Below are positions 1 through 6,049 of a DNA stretch of 9,929 nucleotides, piece after piece. The stretch covers positions 1 through 9,929 of the forward strand of contig DAOLIQ010000104.1 of the NCBI GenBank assembly GCA_035328465.1. Reading direction: 5' to 3'. How positions within the stretch are numbered: the stretch's first letter is position 1; the number at the start of each line of letters is the position of its first letter. This DNA comes from JADJEI01 sp035328465. Its GTDB lineage: Bacteria > Bacteroidota > Ignavibacteria > Ignavibacteriales > Ignavibacteriaceae. Position numbers and translations under genes: made by a program. The notes beneath the pieces are model-generated. The model worked only from the letters and a program-made list of their open reading frames with translations. It did no database searches and was not told the origin of the DNA.

Positions 1-55
1 CAGAAAATACATTGAGCAATTAATTCTTAAAGCAGGAGGTCGTCCCGAATGAAAT
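1..55 (+). repeat. 55-nt exact direct repeat (partner 331-385)
   Basis: Bases 1-55 are identical to 331-385 and diverge at the next base (t at 56, a at 386), giving a repeat period of 330 nt. It covers the GIY-YIG C-terminal codons, the stop and the palindrome loop. A tandem GIY-YIG duplication would explain it. So would a contig start at a shared 55-mer in a de Bruijn assembly, since 55 is a common k value. Confidence 0.9.
2..52 (+). pseudogene. 3' end of a GIY-YIG nuclease gene (cut by the window edge)
   Basis: The window opens inside a reading frame giving RKYIEQLILKAGGRPE and a TGA stop. These are the last 16 residues of the complete GIY-YIG gene at 116-382, with identical bases. The rest of this copy lies outside the window, so it is unclear whether it is intact upstream. 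Because the identity runs exactly from base 1 to base 55, it could also be the product of an assembly branch point rather than a real second copy. It is entered as partial, not as a proven pseudogene. Confidence 0.6.
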
Positions 56-72
56 TCGGGAAGTCTCGTCGG
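30..72 (+). repeat. GIY-YIG-linked palindromic repeat, left copy
   Basis: This 43-nt sequence recurs without mismatch at 6050-6092. At its core is a perfect hairpin: tcccgaat (43-50), loop gaa, attcggga (54-61). The GIY-YIG stop codon TGA (50-52) straddles the stem-loop junction. The outer part carries two copies of the pentamer cgtc plus neighbouring bases, at 41 and 67. The size and palindromy resemble REP-type extragenic palindromes. No function is demonstrated, and there is no T-run that would make it a terminator. Confidence 0.85.
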
Positions 73-84
73 CCCCGCAAAGAG

Positions 85-115
85 AAGCTCAGAACATCAA
101 ACTGAGCTTTTTTTT
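85..115 (+). terminator. Rho-independent terminator
   Basis: A perfect 8-bp stem, aagctcag (85-92) and ctgagctt (102-109), encloses a 9-nt loop and runs into eight consecutive T residues (108-115). It is correctly placed to end transcription from the partial GIY-YIG copy at the left edge. The T-tract abuts the ATG of the next GIY-YIG gene, leaving no room for a ribosome binding site. Confidence 0.85.
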
Positions 116-382
116 ATGGATCAATATTTTACTTACATATTATTCTCCTCTAAAATCAACAAATTCTATGTTGGTTCAACAGAAAATATTAAGTGGCGAT
201 TAGAAAGGCACAATCTTGGCTGGGGCAGATTCACTAAGACCGGTATTCCCTGGGAACTTGTTTACTTTGAACAATATGAATCTAAATCTGAATGCCTGAA
301 ACGAGAACGTGAAATAAAAAACAAGAAAAGCAGAAAATACATTGAGCAATTAATTCTTAAAGCAGGAGGTCGTCCCGAATGA
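116..382 (+). CDS. Single-domain GIY-YIG endonuclease-like protein
   Basis: This 88-residue protein is one GIY-YIG domain of the stand-alone (UPF0213/YhbQ-like) class, which belongs to metal-dependent DNA-cleaving enzymes. The two signature segments are YIL at residues 7-9 and FYVGST at 17-22. They are followed by WRLERHN (27-33), carrying the expected Arg and His, and a charged helix LKREREIK (61-68) that holds the family's acidic residue. No DNA-binding domain is attached. The C-terminal KAGGRPE is encoded by a repeated DNA element, so the tail may be a by-product of that element. The ATG follows a terminator T-tract directly, with no Shine-Dalgarno, so expression is probably weak or initiated by read-through. 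Family assignment is firm; the target and cellular role are unknown. Confidence 0.85.
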   Translation: MDQYFTYILFSSKINKFYVGSTENIKWRLERHNLGWGRFTKTGIPWELVYFEQYESKSECLKREREIKNKKSRKYIEQLILKAGGRPE

Positions 383-385
383 AAT
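373..385 (+). repeat. Truncated copy of the palindromic repeat
   Basis: The complete GIY-YIG gene ends with the left arm tcccgaat (373-380) and the loop of the palindrome. The sequence then diverges after gaaat, so the right arm is missing and no hairpin can form. The junction at 385/386 looks like the edge of an element abutting unrelated sequence. Confidence 0.65.
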
Positions 386-478
386 AATGAACTGATTATC
401 CTAAACTCTCTTGAAGAATCATCAAACTTGCTGGAGATCTTAAGCCCGCCTCTTAACTCTATTAGATTAATAAACAGA

Positions 479-1099
479 TCATTCATTTGTGACCTTAAAT
501 AAGAACTTTAGTTTCTGCTCTTCTTCTTCAGAATATCTATGACGTAAGGTTAAGTCACGAATGAACTCTGCTTCGCAAAGATTAATTATATCTTCTCTGT
601 CTTTATAAGAGAAATATTTTTTAACTGTATTATCCCAGAAAATTTTTTTCTGCTTAAACAGCAAGTCTTTTTTATCTAGGAGAAAAATTTCGCACTCATA
701 ATTTTTTAGATCAAGAAACGAAACGGGTGAGACATATCCTGGTCCAGAATGATTGTAGATTTTTAGAAAAGGAAACAAAGCATAGAAATTATTATAAGTT
801 TCAGGCTCATTAAGACAGTTTGGATTTAATCTGGCATCAGTGAGTATATAGTAAACAGCCTGATCTATCACAAGCTGAAAGTAAACATTGATCATCAATT
901 CTTCCAGATATTCTTTTGAGTAATCATTCAAGACGTTTCTTATCAGCCTCATTTTACTGCATTCACAAAATACTTTCGGCATTTCAGCTTCTGATTTCAA
1001 AAGTGATTCTTTTATGACTATTTGATTAAAAAAAATCTGGTTCAGGTATCCCCAGTTTAAATTATTATACAAGTAAGGTTCAATTGCTTTTGCTTCCAT
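479..1099 (-). CDS. Hypothetical protein, last gene of the C39-like operon
   Basis: I do not recognise this 206-residue protein. It has no signal peptide, clear membrane segment or nucleotide-binding motif. It is rich in aromatic and charged residues, contains a CEC pair near residue 45 (VFCECSKM), and ends in a charged, helix-prone stretch (RYSEEEEQKLKFLFK). Its ATG lies 15 nt after the stop of the C39-like peptidase gene, so the two are very probably co-transcribed and may act together, for example as enzyme and partner or immunity factor; that pairing is inference. The stop TGA overlaps an ATG of a short ORF that runs into the GIY-YIG repeat. Coding confidence is high from length and operon spacing. 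Confidence 0.8.
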   Translation of the reverse strand: MEAKAIEPYLYNNLNWGYLNQIFFNQIVIKESLLKSEAEMPKVFCECSKMRLIRNVLNDYSKEYLEELMINVYFQLVIDQAVYYILTDARLNPNCLNEPETYNNFYALFPFLKIYNHSGPGYVSPVSFLDLKNYECEIFLLDKKDLLFKQKKIFWDNTVKKYFSYKDREDIINLCEAEFIRDLTLRHRYSEEEEQKLKFLFKVTNE

Positions 1100-1114
1100 A
1101 TATTTATCTTCAGT

Positions 1115-1735
1115 TTATTCTTCATTATTAATACTATCAAAATCTAATTTTTTATTTGAAATTATAATAATATCACGATCTGTTTTATCATTCAGCCACT
1201 TCCCGAAAAATTCTTCATAAGTAAATTCTGATACATCATTTTTATTAGGATTATTAAAATATACCTTCCTATCCCAGATATTAGTTATTACTACTGAATG
1301 ATTTTCACCTGCAATCCAGTCCAAAGTCGGAATTAAAACTGCAGCTTTCTTTTCTATAAATTTTGCAATGATTATTGTTTCTGTTTCAAATTCGACCAAT
1401 TCAATCTTTTCATTATGTTTACACTCTTCTAGTAATCTATCGACTTTTTCTTTTGCCTGAAGATTAGTTAGTCCTTGTTTTTCTATTACCTCAGAATAAT
1501 CAATCAGTTCAAAAGGATTACCGGATATTAAATATGCGTATAAGCCATAGCTTGCTACTCCTATCAAAACACCCCACGGTAGAACGTGATTACCCGGTCC
1601 TGCTGATTCACATCTATTATAAAATTCACTTTTTGTAAATTCAATACTATAATATTTTAAAGCCATCATTGCAGCAACTGCCTGACAAGCGTCTTTATCT
1701 CTATAATCTTCTTTCTGAATTAAAGGAATATCCAT
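1115..1735 (-). CDS. C39-like (papain-fold) cysteine peptidase family protein
   Basis: This 206-residue protein has the layout of the C39/papain-like peptidase superfamily. DACQAVAAMMALKYY near the N-terminus places the candidate nucleophile at Cys17 at the start of a helix. HSVVITNIWDRKVYFNNP places the candidate base at His146 and Asn161 or Asn162 at the usual Asp/Asn position. The block matches the C39 pattern of His, hydrophobic strand, then N/D-P. There is no ABC transporter domain and no signal peptide, so it is the stand-alone cytosolic form. Members process GG-type leader peptides or have lost activity. The small ORFs just upstream (1793-1918, 1931-2035) contain no GG motif, so the substrate is unknown. 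It starts 57 nt after the zinc-ribbon stop. Superfamily assignment is moderately sure; catalytic activity is inferred. Confidence 0.75.
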   Translation of the reverse strand: MDIPLIQKEDYRDKDACQAVAAMMALKYYSIEFTKSEFYNRCESAGPGNHVLPWGVLIGVASYGLYAYLISGNPFELIDYSEVIEKQGLTNLQAKEKVDRLLEECKHNEKIELVEFETETIIIAKFIEKKAAVLIPTLDWIAGENHSVVITNIWDRKVYFNNPNKNDVSEFTYEEFFGKWLNDKTDRDIIIISNKKLDFDSINNEE

Positions 1736-1792
1736 TTTTTCTCTACTTTTAAATTTGTCTAAATATTTCTGCCAGTAACGATTTCTACTTTC

Positions 1793-1918
1793 TTAGGTTA
1801 ATTTTAATTCCTTTCCGCATTGCACGCAGATACTTACATCCAATAAATGCCTGACAGCTACAATGGTTTCGCATAACGGACATAATATCATGACCTCAGC
1901 TAATTTAATGTTTTCCAT
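1793..1918 (-). CDS. 41-residue zinc-ribbon miniprotein
   Basis: A short ORF, MENIKLAEVMILCPLC then 14 residues then CVQCGKELKLT. The two CxxC knuckles (Cys13/Cys16 and Cys31/Cys34) have the spacing of a zinc ribbon, so the whole protein is probably one folded zinc-binding module. The knuckle pattern is unlikely by chance in a random 41-codon frame. It lies between a 34-residue ORF (12 nt upstream) and the C39-like peptidase gene (57 nt downstream), all on the same strand behind one promoter. The leader before the ATG is purine-rich (agaagtgaaag) but a weak Shine-Dalgarno. Such miniproteins can bind nucleic acid or a partner protein; nothing here decides which. Confidence 0.65.
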   Translation of the reverse strand: MENIKLAEVMILCPLCETIVAVRHLLDVSICVQCGKELKLT

Positions 1919-1930
1919 CTTTCACTTCTT

Positions 1931-2035
1931 TTATTTAGTTGTCGTAATAGTTGCCATAATAGTTTTCAATTTATCGATCTGCTGCGTAGCACTGCTGACT
2001 ATCTGATCCAGAAAACTTTTCAAAAATTTTATCAT
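1931..2035 (-). CDS. Possible 34-residue peptide, first ORF of the C39-like operon
   Basis: From the ATG at 2035 the frame reads MIKFLKSFLDQIVSSATQ and continues, with a Thr-rich end, to TAA. The N-terminal 20 or so residues could form an amphipathic helix. It begins about 70 nt after a predicted transcription start and ends 12 nt before the zinc-ribbon ATG, as expected for a small operon gene. There is no Shine-Dalgarno, and a competing frame from the ATG at about 2049 (MRFDFLYDKIFEKFSG, 27 residues) overlaps it, so either or neither may be translated. No GG cleavage site is visible. It could be untranslated leader. Confidence 0.3.
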   Translation of the reverse strand: MIKFLKSFLDQIVSSATQQIDKLKTIMATITTTK

Positions 2036-2109
2036 ATAGAAAATCGAATCGCATCTGGCCTTTTCTTTATTACTATGATCATTTTCAATGGAAGTCCTAA
2101 GTGGGTACT

Positions 2110-2138
2110 ATTATATTTCAAATCAAATGTTTTGTTAA
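2110..2138 (-). promoter_or_regulatory. Sigma70-like promoter for the C39-like operon
   Basis: On the minus strand TTAACA (2138-2133) is separated by exactly 17 nt from a perfect TATAAT (2115-2110). Transcription would start near 2103, about 70 nt before the 34-residue ORF and 185 nt before the zinc-ribbon gene. The spacer contains two TTTG words, as in Bacteroidota promoters, but no TAnnTTTG box. No other strong promoter is visible between here and 479, so the four downstream ORFs are probably one unit. Confidence 0.6.
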
Positions 2139-2223
2139 ATTATTTTTAGTTTTCTGATTATCTCAATAACCCTTTATCCAAAACTCCTCAGTTATGACTC
2201 TTTTCACAGTAATGGATGATAAT

Positions 2224-2493
2224 TCATTTACCATATTTTCTATAAGGACTTTTAGGATCACCGGGATACCAAACATCAGGAAGCATACTCTTCTGCTTTG
2301 TAGAATTTAATTCTGTAGCATGAGAACCAATATCATTTAATCTATTAATCATCTCCTGTATTGCTAAATTCCTTTCATACTCTTCATGTTCGAGACGCTC
2401 TTTTCTTTGAGATCTAGATTCAGTTGTTCCTTTCAACCCCAGTAGTTCTAACACCGCTGAAATACCCCAAAATATAAGTAATAATGTTAACAT
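2224..2493 (-). CDS. Small single-pass membrane protein
   Basis: This 89-residue protein opens with a hydrophobic stretch, MLTLLLIFWGISAVLELLGL (residues 1-20), that fits one membrane span or an uncleaved anchor. A highly charged, coiled-coil-prone segment follows (about residues 25-60, rich in Glu, Arg and Asn). It ends in a Pro/Gly-rich basic tail (DVWYPGDPKSPYRKYGK). I do not recognise a family. A good Shine-Dalgarno lies seven bases before the ATG, so translation is likely. It sits 160 nt after the AAA+ gene and before the promoter of the C39-like operon, so it is probably its own unit or a distal gene of the ATPase transcript. Confidence 0.65.
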   Translation of the reverse strand: MLTLLLIFWGISAVLELLGLKGTTESRSQRKERLEHEEYERNLAIQEMINRLNDIGSHATELNSTKQKSMLPDVWYPGDPKSPYRKYGK

Positions 2494-2500
2494 TTCGTAA

Positions 2501-2507
2501 CTCCTTT
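2501..2507 (-). promoter_or_regulatory. Shine-Dalgarno of the small membrane protein
   Basis: AAAGGAG on the minus strand, seven bases before the ATG at 2493. It is the clearest ribosome binding site in the window and decides the start. A TATAAT word further upstream (2523-2518, minus strand) could be the -10 box of a local promoter, though no convincing -35 box was found. Confidence 0.7.
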
Positions 2508-2653
2508 AATTGTTATTATTATACACATAGTCTAAATTTTAACTCCATTCCTTAGAACTACGGGGCTCTCAGTAGGTAAATCACTCTTCTGTAAGATTAA
2601 AATGTGACTCATTCTACTCATCCATGGATCCGATGTTACTTTTTGCATTCATA

Positions 2654-3910
2654 TTATGCTCCAAATCCAAATCCCTTAATAGTGCTTTCGCTGTTTGAAG
2701 CGTAAAATCCATCATAAAGCATTCTGAAATACTGAGAGAAATCTTCTTCGCAAATTTCACCCTTCATTCGTTTGCAGGACTCTAACTGTTTAATCAGATT
2801 TACTAAAAGTGCCCCGCTTACATTTTTAGATTTCAATTCTGCTAACGTCATTTCATTAAAAAATGAAATTATCTTTTCATCTTCTGTTTCACGATAAATT
2901 AATTGCAAATAATTTTTATGGTCTATTTCCGCAATATCCAATACGACGCTAAACCGACCGGGACGGGAAGCAGCAGAATCAATCAGTTGTTTGGAATTTG
3001 TAGTTGCCAAAAGAAATACTTCGTTCGGCAGAAAGCCGTCTAAGAGATTCAGAAAATTTCCCAGTGTATGGTTATTACTAAAAGTATCCCTGTTAGATAC
3101 TAAAAAATCGAGATCATCAATTACAAGAATAACCGGTGAAAATAACTTGCAGAAACTAAACATCTCCTCAATCGGTAATTCAGATCCATTACATAAAATT
3201 ACAGTAGCCTCCCCTTTGATTTCATTAATGATCGCAGTGATTAAATTTGATTTTCCTGTGCCCGGTTTGCCTGCTAATAAATAACGTAATGCTGTTCTGT
3301 TCTTCTTGAAATTACGGGCTTCATATATAAACCGTTTAATCTGATGCTGTTTACTTTCCGGAATGAAAATATTTGAGAGAGTAATTGACGGCAATTCGAC
3401 AATTTCAATCCCGCTCAGAATATCCGAACCATCGTATTTAGATGAAGTGAAAGTCATTATTTTATTACCGATAGATGAATTCCGAATTGACTCTTGTTTT
3501 AAAAGTTTTAGTAAGTCTTTTGCATAAACTGCAATAGATGAAAAGCCGCTGATATACACCTGATTTTTCTCGGCTATTCGTAAAGTACGCTGCGATTCAA
3601 TATATACTGTTTTAAAAGTCAACTCGTAATTTGCTCCGTTAAATTCTATACTTGCGAAAAGGAATAAATCATCGAATCGGAAAAGTTTTGTTGTTTCATC
3701 ATAACAAACATTCGGCGGTTTTAACAAAGGGTGGAAATAATTAATGCAACCCATAATCTTTTTTACTTTAATCTGCGAATGCTTTAGTTTACCATAGCAA
3801 AGATTATACAGATAATTTTTAATTAAAGTATTTAAAAACGAGTTCAAGTCTTCAATATGATGAGAATAATTAACTGTTCCTGCTTTGGATTTAATTGATA
3901 CTATTTTCAT
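2654..3910 (-). CDS. Single-domain AAA+ ATPase with unknown N-terminal domain
   Basis: The C-terminal half of this 418-residue protein is a complete AAA module. It has Walker A GKPGTGKS (214-221), Walker B VILVIDDLD (260-268), sensor-1 ATTN (302-305), arginine-finger segment SRPGRF (315-320) and a lid with VSGALLVNLIKQL (364-376). The second Walker B acid is Asp266, not the usual Glu, which may slow hydrolysis. This resembles BCS1-like or classical AAA proteins, which remodel protein complexes as hexameric rings. Residues 1-180 match no family I know and probably supply substrate specificity. The tail is Gly/Phe-rich (KGFGFGA). The gene lies 306 nt downstream of the WYL regulator gene, so it may have its own promoter or be the third gene of that operon. 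Confidence 0.85.
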   Translation of the reverse strand: MKIVSIKSKAGTVNYSHHIEDLNSFLNTLIKNYLYNLCYGKLKHSQIKVKKIMGCINYFHPLLKPPNVCYDETTKLFRFDDLFLFASIEFNGANYELTFKTVYIESQRTLRIAEKNQVYISGFSSIAVYAKDLLKLLKQESIRNSSIGNKIMTFTSSKYDGSDILSGIEIVELPSITLSNIFIPESKQHQIKRFIYEARNFKKNRTALRYLLAGKPGTGKSNLITAIINEIKGEATVILCNGSELPIEEMFSFCKLFSPVILVIDDLDFLVSNRDTFSNNHTLGNFLNLLDGFLPNEVFLLATTNSKQLIDSAASRPGRFSVVLDIAEIDHKNYLQLIYRETEDEKIISFFNEMTLAELKSKNVSGALLVNLIKQLESCKRMKGEICEEDFSQYFRMLYDGFYASNSESTIKGFGFGA

Positions 3911-4216
3911 TTTATGATTTCATATTATCTCTAAGAATTACCTATTTCGTTTTTCCTATTCAAGGTTTTTAAAATATTTTGATGTGAATAATATATACCT
4001 TGATGATACTGAGGATGTTTTTCAAAGCGTATGCACGAGGATGCAATGATTGAGTATATGATTCTAAGGTAAGAGGGTGATAATATTAAAAAAACCATTT
4101 TTATCTCCGAAATTTATTTTTATTCTCGTAGTAAAGATGGCAGCAATTACTTAAACAGCCGAAACTTTATTGTTTCAGTTAGTTTTCTTTTGGGGATGTA
4201 TTTCTTCGGGGGTAAA
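3911..4216. other. 306-nt intergenic region with one inverted repeat
   Basis: No convincing gene lies between the WYL and AAA+ genes; only frames of about 20 codons are present. One 7-bp inverted repeat is visible: tcaaggt (3960-3966) and accttga (3997-4003), with a 30-nt AT-rich interval. Its position about 50 nt upstream of the AAA+ ATG would suit a regulatory site. A weak gaaac/gtttc stem-loop lies near 4160-4178. No clear TAnnTTTG or TATAAT promoter was found for the AAA+ gene. Confidence 0.45.
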
Positions 4217-4813
4217 TTAACTTATTTTTTTAATTTTTGACAACTCCAACTTAATTTTTCCAGTTTTTATTGCATTCTTTAATGAGCCTATTACACACCA
4301 GACATTGTTATCATAACTGAATTTTTCTGGTTTATATTCTAATTCATTTTCAGAATTTTCATATTCAATTTTCAAAAATTTCTGACTTTTTTTTGCGATG
4401 ACTAATTTACTAATTAAGGAAAGAGGTCTTTCACCCTCCTTATTCATTAATTCATCGAGATTTTTTTCATGCTCTTTATCTTCAATTAAATTTAAGTATA
4501 AAAACGAACCTAGAAAATCTTTATGCACGGCCGCGGGGATATTGTTTTTTAATTTAAACCCGTACGTTTTTCTTTCGATAAGTGCTGCGATTTGATCATT
4601 TGCTAATCCTGCATCACTTAACCATTGCTCAATATTATTCAAATATCTGCCTATATAATTTTTTTGAGCTATGGTCTCTACTCCTAATTTGTCCCAGATA
4701 TTAGTTTGAGATATAAAAGTATTATCAGATTCTGTTTTATTAATTTCAAGCAACCCTAATGTTAGATAGGCATTAAAGATCTTTTCTGTTTTTATTTTTA
4801 CATCCTGACCCAT
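4217..4813 (-). CDS. WYL-domain transcriptional regulator (short form)
   Basis: Residues 8-90 of this 198-residue protein are helical and fit a winged helix-turn-helix. Residues 130-197 match a WYL fold: a first strand KFLKIEYEN, a proline turn YKPEKF (160-165), then VWCVIGSL (171-178) at the signature position, and a closing strand KLELSKIKKI. The signature itself is degenerate (Trp-Cys-Val rather than Trp-Tyr-Leu). The C-terminal extension of long WYL regulators is absent. Such proteins bind DNA and sense a ligand, possibly nucleic acid, and often repress anti-phage operons (BrxR and CapW are known examples). The gene begins 19 nt after the stop of the nuclease gene, so it very likely controls that operon. 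The WYL call is moderate because the signature is weak. Confidence 0.65.
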   Translation of the reverse strand: MGQDVKIKTEKIFNAYLTLGLLEINKTESDNTFISQTNIWDKLGVETIAQKNYIGRYLNNIEQWLSDAGLANDQIAALIERKTYGFKLKNNIPAAVHKDFLGSFLYLNLIEDKEHEKNLDELMNKEGERPLSLISKLVIAKKSQKFLKIEYENSENELEYKPEKFSYDNNVWCVIGSLKNAIKTGKIKLELSKIKKIS

Positions 4814-4832
4814 ATGACCATCTATTATTATT

Positions 4833-5492
4833 TTATATATTTAATAGTTTATTAAAAAGAAAATCACACCAATTCTTTTTTTTGTTCATTAGCTCACAAT
4901 ATTCTGTATTTTCCCAGGATATCAATTCATTACAAATACCTTCCAACGATAAAACATCAGCAAACCTATATGTTAATTTAAGTCTAGATATATTTAGTGC
5001 ATCAACTTTACTCCAGATTAATATAGCACCAGCGATCTGGACATTATTTACAACGTCGCCAGTTATTGCTTTATATGATATTCTTACATTATCATCGTTA
5101 GGTCTCTGTGCCAACTTAAGAAATTCCTTAAAGCCTTTACTATTGTTCATAATTCTTATTACCCCAGGAAAATTTACACACTCGAGTGGTAAAAACTTAT
5201 ACCGTTCATATTCCAACCAACATTTCATTTCTACAATATAAATTTTATTGGTGTTATTTCTTTCGCGAAATGTAAAATCAAGAGTAGAAGGACGCCTGTT
5301 ATTTGGTGGAGAATAGATTGATGGTCTCCCTAAGTTTTCATATGTTGAACGCTTATCATTACACCATATTCTTATAATTTCTTCAGCAAAAATTCCAAAA
5401 ATTCTCGAAAGAAATTTGTCTCTGTTTGGACTCACTGAATTAAAAATTTCAACAAAATTCATCATTTTTTTTACAATAAATAATTTTTCCAT
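4833..5492 (-). CDS. PD-(D/E)XK-superfamily nuclease-like protein
   Basis: The core of this 219-residue protein has the restriction-endonuclease fold signature. A helix with Glu37/Glu38 (FAEEIIRIW) is followed by strand RPSTLDFTF with Asp72, then strand IYIVEMKCW with Glu88-x-Lys90. That order, E - D - ExK, is typical of metal-dependent nucleases of this superfamily. No separate DNA-recognition or ATPase domain is present. It is the first gene of an operon with the WYL regulator. Two starts are possible: Met1 at 5492, which leaves only a few leader bases after the predicted promoter, or Met10/Met11 (5465/5462), preceded by an A-rich run as favoured in Bacteroidota. The catalytic core is unaffected. 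A defence role is inferred from the context, not shown. Confidence 0.7.
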   Translation of the reverse strand: MEKLFIVKKMMNFVEIFNSVSPNRDKFLSRIFGIFAEEIIRIWCNDKRSTYENLGRPSIYSPPNNRRPSTLDFTFRERNNTNKIYIVEMKCWLEYERYKFLPLECVNFPGVIRIMNNSKGFKEFLKLAQRPNDDNVRISYKAITGDVVNNVQIAGAILIWSKVDALNISRLKLTYRFADVLSLEGICNELISWENTEYCELMNKKKNWCDFLFNKLLNI

Positions 5493-5502
5493 TAAAGATA
5501 TG

Positions 5503-5533
5503 CAAGTTTAGGGAAAATATGGACTCCATCAAA
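5503..5533 (-). promoter_or_regulatory. Bacteroidota-type promoter of the nuclease-WYL operon
   Basis: On the minus strand TTTG (5533-5530), a 19-nt spacer, then TAAACTTG (5510-5503). The Bacteroidota primary sigma consensus is TTTG, about 19-21 nt, TAnnTTTG; only one base of the -7 box departs. The start point would fall a few bases before the ATG at 5492, giving a nearly leaderless transcript. Confidence 0.55.
5519..5529. promoter_or_regulatory. Palindromic candidate operator
   Basis: ATGGACTCCAT is a perfect palindrome (5-bp arms, one central base) lying entirely within the spacer of the predicted nuclease promoter. Binding there would block RNA polymerase, making it a plausible target for the WYL protein encoded in the same operon. 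The link is inference, and an 11-nt palindrome can occur by chance. Confidence 0.35.
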
Positions 5534-5582
5534 GCCACCAATTATTTAGCATCAGTATAAGATTCTTTATAATTAAAATTAA

Positions 5583-5937
5583 ATGGGAAAAATGATTTTT
5601 ATATTTAACAAATGAAGAAATTTATTCAAAGTGTAAAAAATGTGAGGAAGAGGATAACAAAAAATTAATAAGAACCAATATTCATTGGGCATATTTAAAG
5701 CTTTACGAAAGACTTGCTAATGCTGAGATTAAGAAAAGTCAACTTGGAAGTAAATTGAAACCAATATTAATTGGGAATAAAAATCCATCTGCAATGAATA
5801 AAATTGTTGAGACTAGTAACGACCCTTAAAAAGAGGGTGAAGAAAATTTCTGTAAACTTGATGACATGAAAAAGGAGTTTAAGAGAGAGTTCAAAGAAGT
5901 TTTTGAAAAATTTGATAAAAAGTTAAATTCATTGTAG
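5583..5937 (+). pseudogene. Broken ORF with frameshift and in-frame stop
   Basis: From 5596 to 5937 one plus-strand frame reads as protein: LTNEEIYSKCKKCEEE..., HWAYLKLYERLANAEIKKS..., a single TAA at 5827-5829, then KEGEENFCKLDDMKKEFKRE to TAG at 5935. The codons after the TAA stay in the same frame and remain strongly protein-like (a charged coiled coil). No start codon exists in this frame. An ATG at 5583 in another frame would join it after loss of one T from the T5 run at 5596-5600, giving MGKMILYLTNEE. A TATAAT box at 5568-5573 precedes that ATG. I do not recognise the product, which has a CxxC near the start and a coiled-coil end. The gene diverges from the nuclease operon and appears decayed. 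Confidence 0.5.
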
Positions 5938-6049
5938 CAAAAATTCTAGCAAAATTCAGGCGAATCAGACAAAATTCCGATGATTTAGAACAAAAAAAGT
6001 TTGAATTCTAATTAAAAAAGCCACTTTTGAAAACACTATTTTGCCTGTC

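Noticed and set aside
41..72. tRNA or tRNA-like fragment in the palindromic repeat
   Set aside because: The stem-loop has no GTTCGA T-loop, no acceptor pairing and no anticodon arm; a 7-nt loop reading does not fit a T-arm.
262..486. Minus-strand 74-codon frame as a gene
   Set aside because: More than half is antisense to the GIY-YIG gene; only the first 33 or so codons lie in unique sequence. It is kept only as a possible truncated ORF among the findings.
3984..4063. Short plus-strand frames in the WYL-AAA gap (about 20 codons)
   Set aside because: Too short, with no ribosome binding site and no recognisable motif.
4882..5241. Plus-strand frame of 119 codons
   Set aside because: Antisense to the nuclease gene, whose catalytic motifs and promoter support the minus strand.
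5938..6000. Repeat array based on aaaattc words
   Set aside because: Three irregularly spaced copies in AT-rich sequence, with no constant unit or spacer; not a CRISPR or iteron array.
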